This document shows positions 48,412 to 56,224 of a stretch of 64,000 nucleotides of DNA, one piece after another. The position numbers and the translations under genes are program-made. The notes beneath the pieces are model-generated. The model did no database searches. It had not been told where the DNA came from and saw only the letters and a program-made list of their open reading frames with translations. The DNA is taken from positions 186,001 to 250,000 of the forward strand of contig JAGYIR010000011.1 of assembly GCA_018402525.1 (NCBI GenBank), read 5' to 3'. The stretch is from Crocinitomicaceae bacterium (GTDB taxonomy: Bacteria > Bacteroidota > Bacteroidia > Flavobacteriales_D > Crocinitomicaceae). The stretch's first letter is position 1, and the number at the start of each line of letters is the position of its first letter.

Positions 48412-49470
48412 ATGAGATTTTTACTGTATGTACTCCCCTTCTTGCCCCTGTTTGGATGCAACCAAAAGGCATCCGATGAATTCAGTGAAAAAACTTCTGG
48501 AGAAACAGTTAAGATTGAATACGCGACCAATTTCAACTTGCAAAAAACAGCGCAAGGTTATACGTTAGAAATTATCGATCCTACAACGGGGAAAATTGAG
48601 CATTCGTACAACATCAACGATTCTGTCCAATACGACGTCATTAGTCTCACCGCCACCATGAACGGCATGTACTCAATTTTAGCTTCACATAAACACATCA
48701 AAGGAATATCGAGCATTGATTACATATACGATCCAATCCTTCATCAGCGGTTTAAAGACAAGAAAATCAAATCGTTTGGAGATGAAACGAGTCATTCCAT
48801 CGAGAAAATTATTTCAAGCAATGCCAATACGATATTGTACAGTGGATTTGGTGATGAATTTCCGAATCAGGCGAAACTGGAAAAACTTAACTTCACGATT
48901 ATCCCCATCTACGACTGGAAAGAAATTCACCCACTTGGAAAAGCTGAATGGATTAAAGTTGTAGGCGCTCTTACAGGGAAAATGAATGAAGCAAACGCAT
49001 TTTTTGAACATGTCGTAAACGAATACAAGGCGTTGCAGAAGCTTGCGAAGAACGTTACTCATCTTCCCACCTCGATTTCAGGGAATTTAATTGGTGATAT
49101 TTGGTATACTCCTGCAAGCGAAAGTTACATGGCTCATTTAATTAAAGATGCTGGGTCGAATTACCGCTATGCGAAGATCAAAGGTGGTGTCACGCTTGAA
49201 TTTTCCATCGAACAAATTATTCAAGACAATGCGAAGACAGAATTTTGGATCAATCCAGGATACGACTCAAAAGCGAAAATTAACAAAGCCAATCCACACG
49301 CTAAATATTTGAATTGTTATTACAATACCTACTGTTATTCTCCCAATATGGCGAAATTCTGGGAACGTAGCGCCGCTGAGCCTCACTATGTCTTGTCGGA
49401 TCTTATTCATATATTTCATCCTGAAATTACCGAAATCACATCGTTCAATTACTACGAGAAAATCAATTGA
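48412..49470 (+). CDS. ABC transporter substrate-binding lipoprotein (FecB/BtuF/MolA-type)
   Basis: 352-residue solute receptor with lipobox PLFGC (Cys at 16), so tethered in the periplasm. Two-lobe class III fold typical of siderophore, cobalamin and MolA receptors: VISLTATMNGMYSILASHKH near the start of lobe 1, ANTILYSGFGDEFPN, the linking helix KAEWIKVVGALTGKMNEANA, and LIKDAGSNYRYAKIKGGVTL with SIEQIIQDNAKTEFWINPG in lobe 2. It overlaps the permease gene by four bases. Its place at the head of a run ending in moeA points to molybdate or tungstate as ligand; cobalamin is less likely because no riboswitch fits in the 91-base upstream gap. Confidence 0.88.
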   Translation: MRFLLYVLPFLPLFGCNQKASDEFSEKTSGETVKIEYATNFNLQKTAQGYTLEIIDPTTGKIEHSYNINDSVQYDVISLTATMNGMYSILASHKHIKGISSIDYIYDPILHQRFKDKKIKSFGDETSHSIEKIISSNANTILYSGFGDEFPNQAKLEKLNFTIIPIYDWKEIHPLGKAEWIKVVGALTGKMNEANAFFEHVVNEYKALQKLAKNVTHLPTSISGNLIGDIWYTPASESYMAHLIKDAGSNYRYAKIKGGVTLEFSIEQIIQDNAKTEFWINPGYDSKAKINKANPHAKYLNCYYNTYCYSPNMAKFWERSAAEPHYVLSDLIHIFHPEITEITSFNYYEKIN

Positions 49471-50468
49471 TGCACCAGACGAAAAAACATAGCGTATTCA
49501 TCATCGTTTTGCTTTTAGCTCTGCCTTTCGTTGCTGGTGTGCACTTAATTGTGGGACAAATCGATATTGATTTTTCCGATTATTGGAACGCCTTGTTCAA
49601 TTTTGACGGAACCAACAGTTATGACATTATCGCTCGCGAAATTCGAATTCCTCGTATGACCATGGCAATTTTGACCGGAGCGAGTTTATCTATTGCAGGA
49701 TTGCTCATGCAGACCTTGTTCAACAATCCACTCGCTGGACCATACGTTTTAGGTATCAATTCTGGCGCAAGTTTATTTGTCGCGTTTAGCATCATGACGG
49801 GAATTCCGTTTTTCACTTCAACCTTAGGAATTACCGCAAATGCATTGATTGGTGCTTTCGTTTTTGGACTCATTATCTTGTTTTTCTCACGATTTCTTCG
49901 TGCACAAATCTCCTTACTCCTAGTTGGACTAATGCTCGGAAGCTTCACCAGTGCCTTAGTTTCCATTGCTCAAACGGTGAGTCAAGCGGATGAATTGAAA
50001 GTCTACACCTTGTGGGCGCTCGGTTCGTTGCAAAAAGTCGAATTTCAGCATTTAATGCCGATTCTTGGTGTTTTTATGGTTGGAATCGTTCTCACATTTT
50101 TCGTTGCAAAATCGTTGAATATTTTGGTGATTGGTGAAGAAAACGCAAAATTACTAGGCGTCAACATCAAACGAGCACGATTGTTTATCATTGCTTTGAC
50201 AGCCTTATTTACTGGACTAATCACAGCGTTTTGCGGACCAATTGCCTTTGTCGGTTTGGCTGTACCGAATTTGGTTCGAATGATCTTAAAAACACAATCG
50301 CACGTCACGCTCATTATCTCAAGCGCGTTGGTTGGTGCCATTTTCATCTTACTTTGCGATATTTGCATTCAACTCATTGAACCACATTTCCTAATTCCGA
50401 TTAATATCTTCACATCTTTGATTGGAGCGCCATTCGTCGTATTTATCATTTTAAAGAAACTGCGATGA
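49467..50468 (+). CDS. FecCD-family ABC transporter permease
   Basis: 333-residue inner-membrane subunit with about ten helices. Family signatures: REIRIPRMTMAILTGASLSI at the start, GLLMQTLFNNPLAGPYVLGI, and the coupling-loop region CGPIAFVGLAVPNLVRMILK. Like BtuC/FhuB it would form a dimer with the ATPase below. MolB of Haemophilus is of this class. Overlaps both neighbours by four bases, so the three subunits are made together. Confidence 0.93.
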   Translation: MMHQTKKHSVFIIVLLLALPFVAGVHLIVGQIDIDFSDYWNALFNFDGTNSYDIIAREIRIPRMTMAILTGASLSIAGLLMQTLFNNPLAGPYVLGINSGASLFVAFSIMTGIPFFTSTLGITANALIGAFVFGLIILFFSRFLRAQISLLLVGLMLGSFTSALVSIAQTVSQADELKVYTLWALGSLQKVEFQHLMPILGVFMVGIVLTFFVAKSLNILVIGEENAKLLGVNIKRARLFIIALTALFTGLITAFCGPIAFVGLAVPNLVRMILKTQSHVTLIISSALVGAIFILLCDICIQLIEPHFLIPINIFTSLIGAPFVVFIILKKLR

Positions 50469-51184
50469 TTCGAATAGAACAGTTAAAAGTTGGCTATCAT
50501 TCGGCGTTGCTTTCATTTCCATCGATTGAATTGAAACAGGGAGAAATGTACGCACTTGTTGGTCGCAACGGGATTGGAAAATCTACTTTTTTAAAAACGA
50601 TTACTGGTCAACTCGCTCCGATTGAAGGAATTGTATTCATGAACAGTCGTAACATTGCGACAATTCCGTTCAACGCCCTACCTCGCTTTGTATCCTACGT
50701 CAATGCACGTTTTCCTCTGGTCGATTTTTTATCCGTTCATAGTTTTATTGCGTTAGGACGTTCGCCATACACCAATTTACTTGGGAAACTCAATTCCGAC
50801 GATTTGGATATCATTTCTTCGGTGATTAAACAATTGAACATTACACATTTGAAAGATCGTTTTACCTCTGAATTAAGCGATGGTGAGCGTCAACTCGTTG
50901 CGATTGCGAAAGCTGTCGTACAACAAACCGATATCATTGTGTTGGATGAACCAACGGCCTTTTTGGACTATGCGAACAAAGAAGAAGTTCTGAACCAACT
51001 GACTTCCATAGCCAAAGCGATGAACAAATGTGTCATTGTTGCAACACACGACATCGACTTGGTCGTGAACAAAGGAATTCAGTTTCTGTTGATTGATGAA
51101 ACACTCAAAACGGGGAATATTTACGACACGACCACCACGAAAGTGGATATTTTAGCTACCTGTTTTAAATCCATGCACGTATGA
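50465..51184 (+). CDS. ABC transporter ATP-binding protein
   Basis: 239-residue ATPase of the FecE/BtuD/MolC class. Walker A GRNGIGKST, signature ELSDGERQLVAIAKAV, Walker B DIIVLDEPTAFLDY and H-loop ATHDIDLV are all intact. It overlaps moeA by four bases (ATGA), joining import to cofactor assembly in one transcript. Confidence 0.94.
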   Translation: MIRIEQLKVGYHSALLSFPSIELKQGEMYALVGRNGIGKSTFLKTITGQLAPIEGIVFMNSRNIATIPFNALPRFVSYVNARFPLVDFLSVHSFIALGRSPYTNLLGKLNSDDLDIISSVIKQLNITHLKDRFTSELSDGERQLVAIAKAVVQQTDIIVLDEPTAFLDYANKEEVLNQLTSIAKAMNKCVIVATHDIDLVVNKGIQFLLIDETLKTGNIYDTTTTKVDILATCFKSMHV

Positions 51185-52350
51185 TTTCTGTTGAGCAAGC
51201 ATTTAAAATCATTGACACAATTCAACCTTTGGATCCAGTCAACATTTCTATTCAAGAAGCGCTGGGGTATACACTTGCAGAAGATATCATTTCCCCTATA
51301 AATATGCCGCCATTCAATCAATCCGCTATGGATGGTTATGCGGTGAATGGAACAGGCGATCGTTTTACATTGGTTGGAGAAATTAAAGCGGGTGACAATG
51401 CCACTTCCCTCCTATTGCAACAAGGTCAAGCGGTTCGAATCTTCACAGGAGCAATGGTTCCTACTTCTGCAACGAGCGTTATTCGGCAAGAAATCGTGGA
51501 GAAATCGGATAGCAGTATTCAAATAACTTCCAGTTACGAGCAAAATCAAAACATTCGATTTATCGGTGAACAAATTAAAAAGGGCTCGGTTGCAGCAAAA
51601 GAAGGCACGCTAATTACTCCCGGAGTTCTTGGCTTTTTAGTGGGAATCGGTATTCGCACAGTTTCCGTTTTTCGAAAACCAAGCATTGCGATTCTTGTCA
51701 CAGGCGACGAATTGATTCCATCCAACGAATCATTGACGCCAGGCAAGATTTATGAATCCAATTCTTTTATGATTCAATCCGCTTTTCGATCCATTGGCTA
51801 TGAAGCAACAATTGATGGTGTAAAGGATGACTTTGAAGCGACAAAACACCAGTTTGCAACCCTGATTTCGACAAACGATCTCATCATTGCGACTGGCGGA
51901 ATCTCTGTCGGGGATTACGATTACGTTGGAAAAGCCCTCGAGGAACTTGGTACAGAACAATTGTTCTACAAAGTCAAACAAAAACCGGGAAAACCGCTTT
52001 ACTTGGGTAAGAATAGAAACTCCTATATTTTTGGACTTCCTGGAAATCCCGGGGCAGCATTGTCCTGTTTTTACATGTACGTCGCCCCTGTTTTAGCGCA
52101 ACTGACAGGTAGAAGAACGCCTTTCTGCCCACCGCGCGTCGTTGAACTCACCCATGATTACACAAAACCAAAAGGATTGACGCAGTTTCTCAAAGCTAAT
52201 TTCAAAGGTGATACAGTGACAATACTATCGCACCAAAGCTCAGCCATGCTCAACATTTACACAGATGCCAATTGTATACTTCGTTTGGAAGAAAATGATA
52301 CAGATTGGAGTGCCGGTGATGAAGTTGTGGTTTATCCGCTTTCTTCCTAG
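51181..52350 (+). CDS. moeA: molybdopterin molybdenumtransferase
   Basis: 389 residues. MoeA inserts molybdenum into adenylylated molybdopterin. Opening MISVEQAFKIID, then NMPPFNQSAMDGYAVNG, RIFTGAMVPTSATSVIRQE, and the MoeA domain III GDEL..., FGLPGNPGAALSCFYMYVAP, ending in a beta-rich domain IV (SAGDEVVVYPLSS). Coupled with the ABC importer; the rest of the cofactor genes follow after the pterin genes. Confidence 0.95.
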   Translation: MISVEQAFKIIDTIQPLDPVNISIQEALGYTLAEDIISPINMPPFNQSAMDGYAVNGTGDRFTLVGEIKAGDNATSLLLQQGQAVRIFTGAMVPTSATSVIRQEIVEKSDSSIQITSSYEQNQNIRFIGEQIKKGSVAAKEGTLITPGVLGFLVGIGIRTVSVFRKPSIAILVTGDELIPSNESLTPGKIYESNSFMIQSAFRSIGYEATIDGVKDDFEATKHQFATLISTNDLIIATGGISVGDYDYVGKALEELGTEQLFYKVKQKPGKPLYLGKNRNSYIFGLPGNPGAALSCFYMYVAPVLAQLTGRRTPFCPPRVVELTHDYTKPKGLTQFLKANFKGDTVTILSHQSSAMLNIYTDANCILRLEENDTDWSAGDEVVVYPLSS

Positions 52351-52480
52351 TAATTTCTAATTTAGTCTCTTTTTGGCAACTTTCTTTTCTTTAAGCACGA
52401 GAATATTCGTTGAAACTTTTTTTTTAAAGCTATTGCTCTTTTATTTTAAATATGGCTTTCTAAAAAGTTAGCTTATCAAA

Positions 52481-52557
52481 TTGTTTAATAAAAACTTAAA
52501 AATATTAAACAGTTTATGAAATATTTGTTTAACTTTACAAATAATTAATTAAACAAA
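52481..52557. promoter_or_regulatory. four phased TGTTTAA half-sites upstream of the pterin genes
   Basis: Alternating inverted copies of TGTTTAA occur at 52482-52488 (+), 52505-52511 (-), 52526-52532 (+) and 52549-52555 (-), spaced 23, 21 and 23 bases, about two helical turns each. Together they form two dyads, TGTTTAATA-N12-TATTAAACA and TTTGTTTAA-N16-TTAAACAAA. A candidate -7 element TAACTTTA (52530-52537) overlaps the third half-site. It looks like a cooperative operator controlling the PTPS-folE-SDR set; the regulator is not identified. Confidence 0.55.
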
Positions 52558-52563
52558 AATATT

Positions 52564-52971
52564 TTGAAGACGGCAATCATTCGCAAGGAGCATTTTAATT
52601 CGGCGCATCGACTAAACAATCCAAATTGGTCGGAGGCAAGGAATAAGGAGGTATTCGGGAAGTGCAATAATCCTAATTTCCACGGACACAATTACGATTT
52701 GGAAGTAAAAGTAGTTGGTGAAGTAAATCCAGACACGGGATACGTGATGGATGTAAAAATTTTAAAGGATTTAATTAAGAAAAATGTGTTGGACAAATAC
52801 GATCACAAAAACCTCAATTTGGATGTAGATGACTTTAAATTAGTTAATCCAACTGCTGAAAACATTGCACGTGTTGTTTACGATAATATACTAAATGACC
52901 TCCCTGAAGGTCTTGAATTAACAATTAGAATTTATGAAACTGAACGGAATTTCGCTGAATATCCAGCATGA
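52564..52971 (+). CDS. 6-pyruvoyltetrahydropterin synthase family protein
   Basis: 135 residues starting at a TTG (MKTAIIRKEHFNSAHRL); no ATG is available. Zinc-binding His residues sit in FNSAHRL and FHGHNYDLEV. GKCNNPNFHGHNYDLEV is much closer to animal PTPS (GKCNNPNGHGHNY) than to bacterial QueD, and TGYVMDVKILKDLIKKNVLD followed by DHKNLNLDV continues that match. The general reaction converts dihydroneopterin triphosphate to 6-pyruvoyltetrahydropterin. Placed with folE and an SDR, it suggests a tetrahydrobiopterin-like product rather than queuosine. QueC, QueE and QueF are absent. Confidence 0.85.
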   Translation: MKTAIIRKEHFNSAHRLNNPNWSEARNKEVFGKCNNPNFHGHNYDLEVKVVGEVNPDTGYVMDVKILKDLIKKNVLDKYDHKNLNLDVDDFKLVNPTAENIARVVYDNILNDLPEGLELTIRIYETERNFAEYPA

Positions 52972-52981
52972 AGATGCAGAA

Positions 52982-53650
52982 ATGCGGCATCAAGATTATA
53001 TTGAATTGATTGATCCACACGAATTCGGTGATCAGCATGTCATGACGAGTATTGATACGCCAATGAGAAAGGGAGCATTTGATCTTTCTGATGAACAGAA
53101 AAAACGAGAAATAGAAAAGCATTTCCGAGCGATCATGGATACACTCGGATTAGATCTTACAGACGACTCTTTGAAGGGCACTCCAGCTCGAGTTGCTAAA
53201 ATGTACGTGGAAGAAATATTCTCTGGGCTTAATCCTGAAAATGAGCCTAAAATTGCGCTTTTCGACAACAAATATTCTTACAATGAAATGCTTGTTGAAA
53301 AGAACATTACCCTTTATTCTAGTTGTGAACATCATTTCGTTCCAATTATTGGGAAAGCACACATTGCCTACATTTCGAACGGTAAGGTGATTGGTCTTTC
53401 AAAACTGAATCGAATTGCTCAATATTATGCGAAGCGTCCACAGGTTCAGGAGCGGCTTACCGTTCAAATTGGAAAGCACCTTCAACGAATTTTAGAAACG
53501 GATAGTGTTGCAGTAATAATTGATGCCGAGCATTTATGCGTCTCCTCTAGAGGTATTCAAGATGTAAATTCATCGACCTTGAGTGCATTCTACGGTGGAG
53601 AATTTGAAAAGAAATCAAAGAAAAAAGAATTGTTCAATTACTTGAGATGA
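52982..53650 (+). CDS. folE: GTP cyclohydrolase I
   Basis: Converts GTP to 7,8-dihydroneopterin triphosphate, the first step to folate and biopterin. The ATG at 52982 (MRHQDYIELIDPH) is chosen; an earlier in-frame ATG at 52934 overlaps the PTPS gene in another frame and adds a non-family extension. Motifs: GLDLTDDSLKGTPARVAKMY, SSCEHHFVPIIGKAHIAYIS with zinc Cys and His, GLSKLNRIAQYYAKRPQVQE, and AEHLCVSSRGIQD with the second Cys. 222 residues. Its stop overlaps the SDR start as ATGA. Confidence 0.94.
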   Translation: MRHQDYIELIDPHEFGDQHVMTSIDTPMRKGAFDLSDEQKKREIEKHFRAIMDTLGLDLTDDSLKGTPARVAKMYVEEIFSGLNPENEPKIALFDNKYSYNEMLVEKNITLYSSCEHHFVPIIGKAHIAYISNGKVIGLSKLNRIAQYYAKRPQVQERLTVQIGKHLQRILETDSVAVIIDAEHLCVSSRGIQDVNSSTLSAFYGGEFEKKSKKKELFNYLR

Positions 53651-54345
53651 GAAATTATTTAATCATTGGTGGATCTTCAGGAATTGGCGCTTCGATTGTC
53701 GCTAAACTGGCAGAAAGTAGGGATAACAAAGTACATGCAACGTATTTCAGTAATGCTACTCAAGATATTGATAATGTTCGATTTTTCCATTACAATTCGA
53801 TGATTGATAACGTGACGAATTACGATCTTCCTGATGAAATCCATGGATTTGTTTATTGTCCCGGATCAATTATGCTTAAGCCTTTTAAACGGTTGACAGA
53901 ACAAGGCGTAATCGATGATTTTAAACTACAAGTTATAGGCGCTATGAATACCGTTCAGGCAATTTTGCCGAATTTAACGGCGGCTAAGAATTCCTCTATC
54001 GTCTTATTTTCAACTGTTGCAGTCCAACAAGGATTCAACTTTCATGCTCAAGTAGCAATGTCAAAAGGAGCCATTGAAGGTTTGACAAAGGCGCTTGCAG
54101 CAGAGTTTGCTCCAGGGATTCGAGTAAACTGCATCGCACCATCATTAACAGACACGCCTCTAGCAGAGCATTTATTGAGTTCCGAGGAGAAACGAAAGGC
54201 CAACGCTGATCGTCATCCGATGAAACAAATCGGAACGGTAGATGACAGTGCTGAATTGGCTGTATTTCTACTCGGTGAGAAATCTAAATGGATGACAGGA
54301 CAAATTATTCATGTTGACGGCGGAATGTCGTCTATAAATATGTAA
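53647..54345 (+). CDS. SDR-family oxidoreductase without the usual catalytic Tyr
   Basis: 232 residues, classical short-chain dehydrogenase fold: NAD(P)-binding GGSSGIG at residues 8-14, the Ser region SIVLFSTVAV near 118-127, and the C-terminal MTGQIIHVDGGMSS. The YxxxK motif reads V136-A-M-S-K140, so the catalytic Tyr is replaced by Val while Lys is kept. Neighbourhood (PTPS, FolE) suggests sepiapterin-reductase-like work, but the missing Tyr makes a normal reduction uncertain. I recall similar Tyr-less SDRs next to folE in other Bacteroidota; unverified. Overlaps folE by four bases. Confidence 0.85.
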   Translation: MRNYLIIGGSSGIGASIVAKLAESRDNKVHATYFSNATQDIDNVRFFHYNSMIDNVTNYDLPDEIHGFVYCPGSIMLKPFKRLTEQGVIDDFKLQVIGAMNTVQAILPNLTAAKNSSIVLFSTVAVQQGFNFHAQVAMSKGAIEGLTKALAAEFAPGIRVNCIAPSLTDTPLAEHLLSSEEKRKANADRHPMKQIGTVDDSAELAVFLLGEKSKWMTGQIIHVDGGMSSINM

Positions 54346-54348
54346 ATC

Positions 54349-54432
54349 ATGTTTAAACTCTTTAAGAAAAAACCGGAACTTGAAAAGCTGAATATGCTAT
54401 ATGCAAAATTGATGAAGGAAGCATATGAATAG
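54349..54432 (+). pseudogene. 27-codon remnant of a Lacal_2735-type small protein
   Basis: ATG four bases after the SDR stop gives MFKLFKKKPELEKLNMLYAK followed by LMKEAYE and a stop (two stops in tandem). The start matches the opening of the small Lacal_2735/DUF6435-type proteins of Flavobacteriia (about 55-60 residues, MF-L-FKKK... LMKEAY), but the second half is absent in all frames. It could still be expressed as a short peptide. Confidence 0.5.
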
Positions 54433-54601
54433 TAGCCTAATACGCGCTTCTAATCCCGCTTTACTCATATCTGAAATTCACAAAATTTTGACGTGATTTG
54501 ATAAAATAACGTGCCAAAATGTAATGTGTTTCTTATTCTAGAATCTATTCCAACCCGAAGAAGAATACAAGGTAACAATTCAATCTTTCCAAACTATTTC
54601 T

Positions 54602-54634
54602 TACCTTAGCGTTATATCTTCAAAGAAATAGCGC
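54602..54634 (+). promoter_or_regulatory. promoter with a ModE-box-like dyad before the ModE-like gene
   Basis: A -7-like TACCTTAG (54602-54609) is overlapped by GCGTTATAT-N8-AAATAGCGC (54609-54634), a dyad with seven of nine matching pairs. The left half CGTTATAT equals the half-site of the E. coli ModE box. It ends two bases before the ATG, well placed to repress the regulator and the mob/moa genes behind it. Confidence 0.5.
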
Positions 54635-54636
54635 TT

Positions 54637-54984
54637 ATGCCAGCATCGGATAAATATCGCATCGAAAGTCGTATTTGGATTTCCACCGAAACAGGCATGT
54701 ATTTAGGGAAAGGTAGGATTCAATTATTGGAAGAAATCAACCGATTGGGATCGATTGTCAAAGCAGCAAATGCGATGGAAATGTCATACAAAAAGGCATG
54801 GAAACTCCTAAAATCGATGAATGATGCGAGTGGAGCACCGTTGTTGCAAAAAACAATTGGTGGAGCTGGTGGTGGTGGAACAGCGCTAACAGAAGAAGGA
54901 TTAAAAGTCATCCAAGCATTTAACAAATTGGAGACGGAACATCAACGAGAATTAGAGAAACGCTTTAAAAAATATGAGTTCTGA
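54637..54984 (+). CDS. ModE-like winged-helix regulator lacking a molybdate-binding domain
   Basis: 115 residues corresponding to the N-terminal DNA-binding domain of ModE: SRIWISTETGMYLGKGRIQL, LLEEINRLGSIVKAANAMEM, SYKKAWKLLKSMNDA, then GGAGGGGTALTEEGLKVI. The C-terminal Mop (molybdate-binding) domains are missing, so it cannot sense molybdate in the usual way alone; it may act as a constitutive regulator or respond through a partner. It overlaps mobA by one base and lies just behind a ModE-box-like dyad. Confidence 0.88.
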   Translation: MPASDKYRIESRIWISTETGMYLGKGRIQLLEEINRLGSIVKAANAMEMSYKKAWKLLKSMNDASGAPLLQKTIGGAGGGGTALTEEGLKVIQAFNKLETEHQRELEKRFKKYEF

Positions 54985-55550
54985 TGAAAACAACTGGAAT
55001 CATATTGGCAGGTGGAAAGAGTTCACGCATGGGAAAGGATAAAGCCCTACTTATGCATGAAGGGAAATCCTTTTTGGAACACTGTGCCGCTACACTCAGT
55101 TCAGTTTGTGATGAAGTCTTGATTAGCACCAATCATGATTATCCAGACATTGGTTTGAAAATGGTGTATGATATTTACGAAAATAAAGGACCAATTGGTG
55201 GAATTTACGCTGGAATGCAGCGCGCGAAATACGACAATATTTTGTGCTTAAGTGTCGACACGCCTTTGGTTACTTCCGATTTTTTGCAGTGGATATTAGG
55301 TCGTCAGGCAGGAGCGACTTCTGTATTTATCAAAGAGGAAGACAAGTATCATCCACTTATCGCAATATATCGAAAAGAAGATCAAATAATAATTCTTAAT
55401 CAACTCAATAACAATCAATTAAGAATGTATAGTTTAATTAAAGAATTAAATCATTTAAGTATAGATGCAGAGGATTATCCACGGTATAACTCCACTCTTT
55501 TGAAGAATGTCAACACCCCTGAAGAATACAAAAAAATAAAATCACTATGA
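54984..55550 (+). CDS. mobA: molybdenum cofactor guanylyltransferase
   Basis: 188-residue nucleotidyltransferase that adds GMP to the molybdenum cofactor (or provides MoCo cytosine/guanine forms by family). Signature GIILAGGKSSRMGKDKALL at the start, then YENKGPIGGIYAGMQ and LSVDTPLV. The last third is AT-rich but in frame. Overlaps the regulator upstream by one base and moaD downstream by four. Confidence 0.9.
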   Translation: MKTTGIILAGGKSSRMGKDKALLMHEGKSFLEHCAATLSSVCDEVLISTNHDYPDIGLKMVYDIYENKGPIGGIYAGMQRAKYDNILCLSVDTPLVTSDFLQWILGRQAGATSVFIKEEDKYHPLIAIYRKEDQIIILNQLNNNQLRMYSLIKELNHLSIDAEDYPRYNSTLLKNVNTPEEYKKIKSL

Positions 55551-55783
55551 TTACAGTTCGTTACTTCGGAATGGTTGCCGAAAAGCTCAACAAGCAAGAA
55601 GAAAAATTGGATTTCACCGAAGTTCAACTTCCTGTAGCGCTGATTGATTTTTTTAAAAATCGTTATTCATCTTTGGAAAAAATGTCCTTCGTTACGGCCG
55701 TGAATCACACCATTTCAAACGAACTTAATTCACTCGATGGCATTGAAGAAATAGTTTTACTTCCCCCATTTGCGGGTGGATAA
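55547..55783 (+). CDS. moaD: molybdopterin synthase small subunit (sulfur carrier)
   Basis: 78 residues with a ubiquitin-like beta-grasp fold, beginning MITVRYFGMVAEKL and ending in the diagnostic LPPFAGG with C-terminal Gly-Gly that carries the thiocarboxylate. It partners MoaE. Its MoeB-type adenylyltransferase is not in this window. Overlaps mobA by four bases. Confidence 0.92.
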   Translation: MITVRYFGMVAEKLNKQEEKLDFTEVQLPVALIDFFKNRYSSLEKMSFVTAVNHTISNELNSLDGIEEIVLLPPFAGG

Positions 55784-55793
55784 ATAAAAGAAC

Positions 55794-56222
55794 ATGAAAA
55801 AAAGTTTAGTCGAGGGACCTATCAGTCCACAATTTATCGCTGATTCCATCGCGAAGCATCAAACAAAAACAAGCATTGGTGCGCATCAAATATTTTTGGG
55901 ACAGGTAAGAGCAGATGAAATGGATGGAAAAACGGTACACGCGATTGATTATTCAGCACACGAGGAAATGGCTGAACAAGCGTTTCACACTATTCGTGAA
56001 GCGACATTTGAATTATTCCCATTGACCTGCATGCATATATACCACAGCACTGGCGAGGTGAAAGCAGGAGAAATTTGTTTGTTCGTGTTTGTCTCCTCTG
56101 CACACCGAGAAGCCAGCAATAAAGCAATAGTTTACCTGGTCGAAGAAATAAAAAAGAATGTTCCCATCTTCGGAAAGGAACTCTTTGAAGACGGAACACA
56201 TGTTTGGAAAGAAAATAAATAA
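55794..56222 (+). CDS. moaE: molybdopterin synthase catalytic subunit
   Basis: 142 residues. Combines with MoaD to convert cyclic pyranopterin monophosphate to molybdopterin. Signatures: GAHQIFLGQVRADEMDGKTV, IDYSAHEEMAEQAF, CLFVFVSSAHREASNKAIVY and the catalytic Lys region IKKNVPIFGKELFEDGTHVW. Ten bases after moaD; two bases before moaCB. Confidence 0.93.
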   Translation: MKKSLVEGPISPQFIADSIAKHQTKTSIGAHQIFLGQVRADEMDGKTVHAIDYSAHEEMAEQAFHTIREATFELFPLTCMHIYHSTGEVKAGEICLFVFVSSAHREASNKAIVYLVEEIKKNVPIFGKELFEDGTHVWKENK

Positions 56223-56224
56223 CT

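Noticed and set aside
52564-52971. QueD for queuosine synthesis
   Set aside because: The CNNPNFHGHNY motif and linkage to FolE and an SDR fit PTPS; no queC/E/F nearby.
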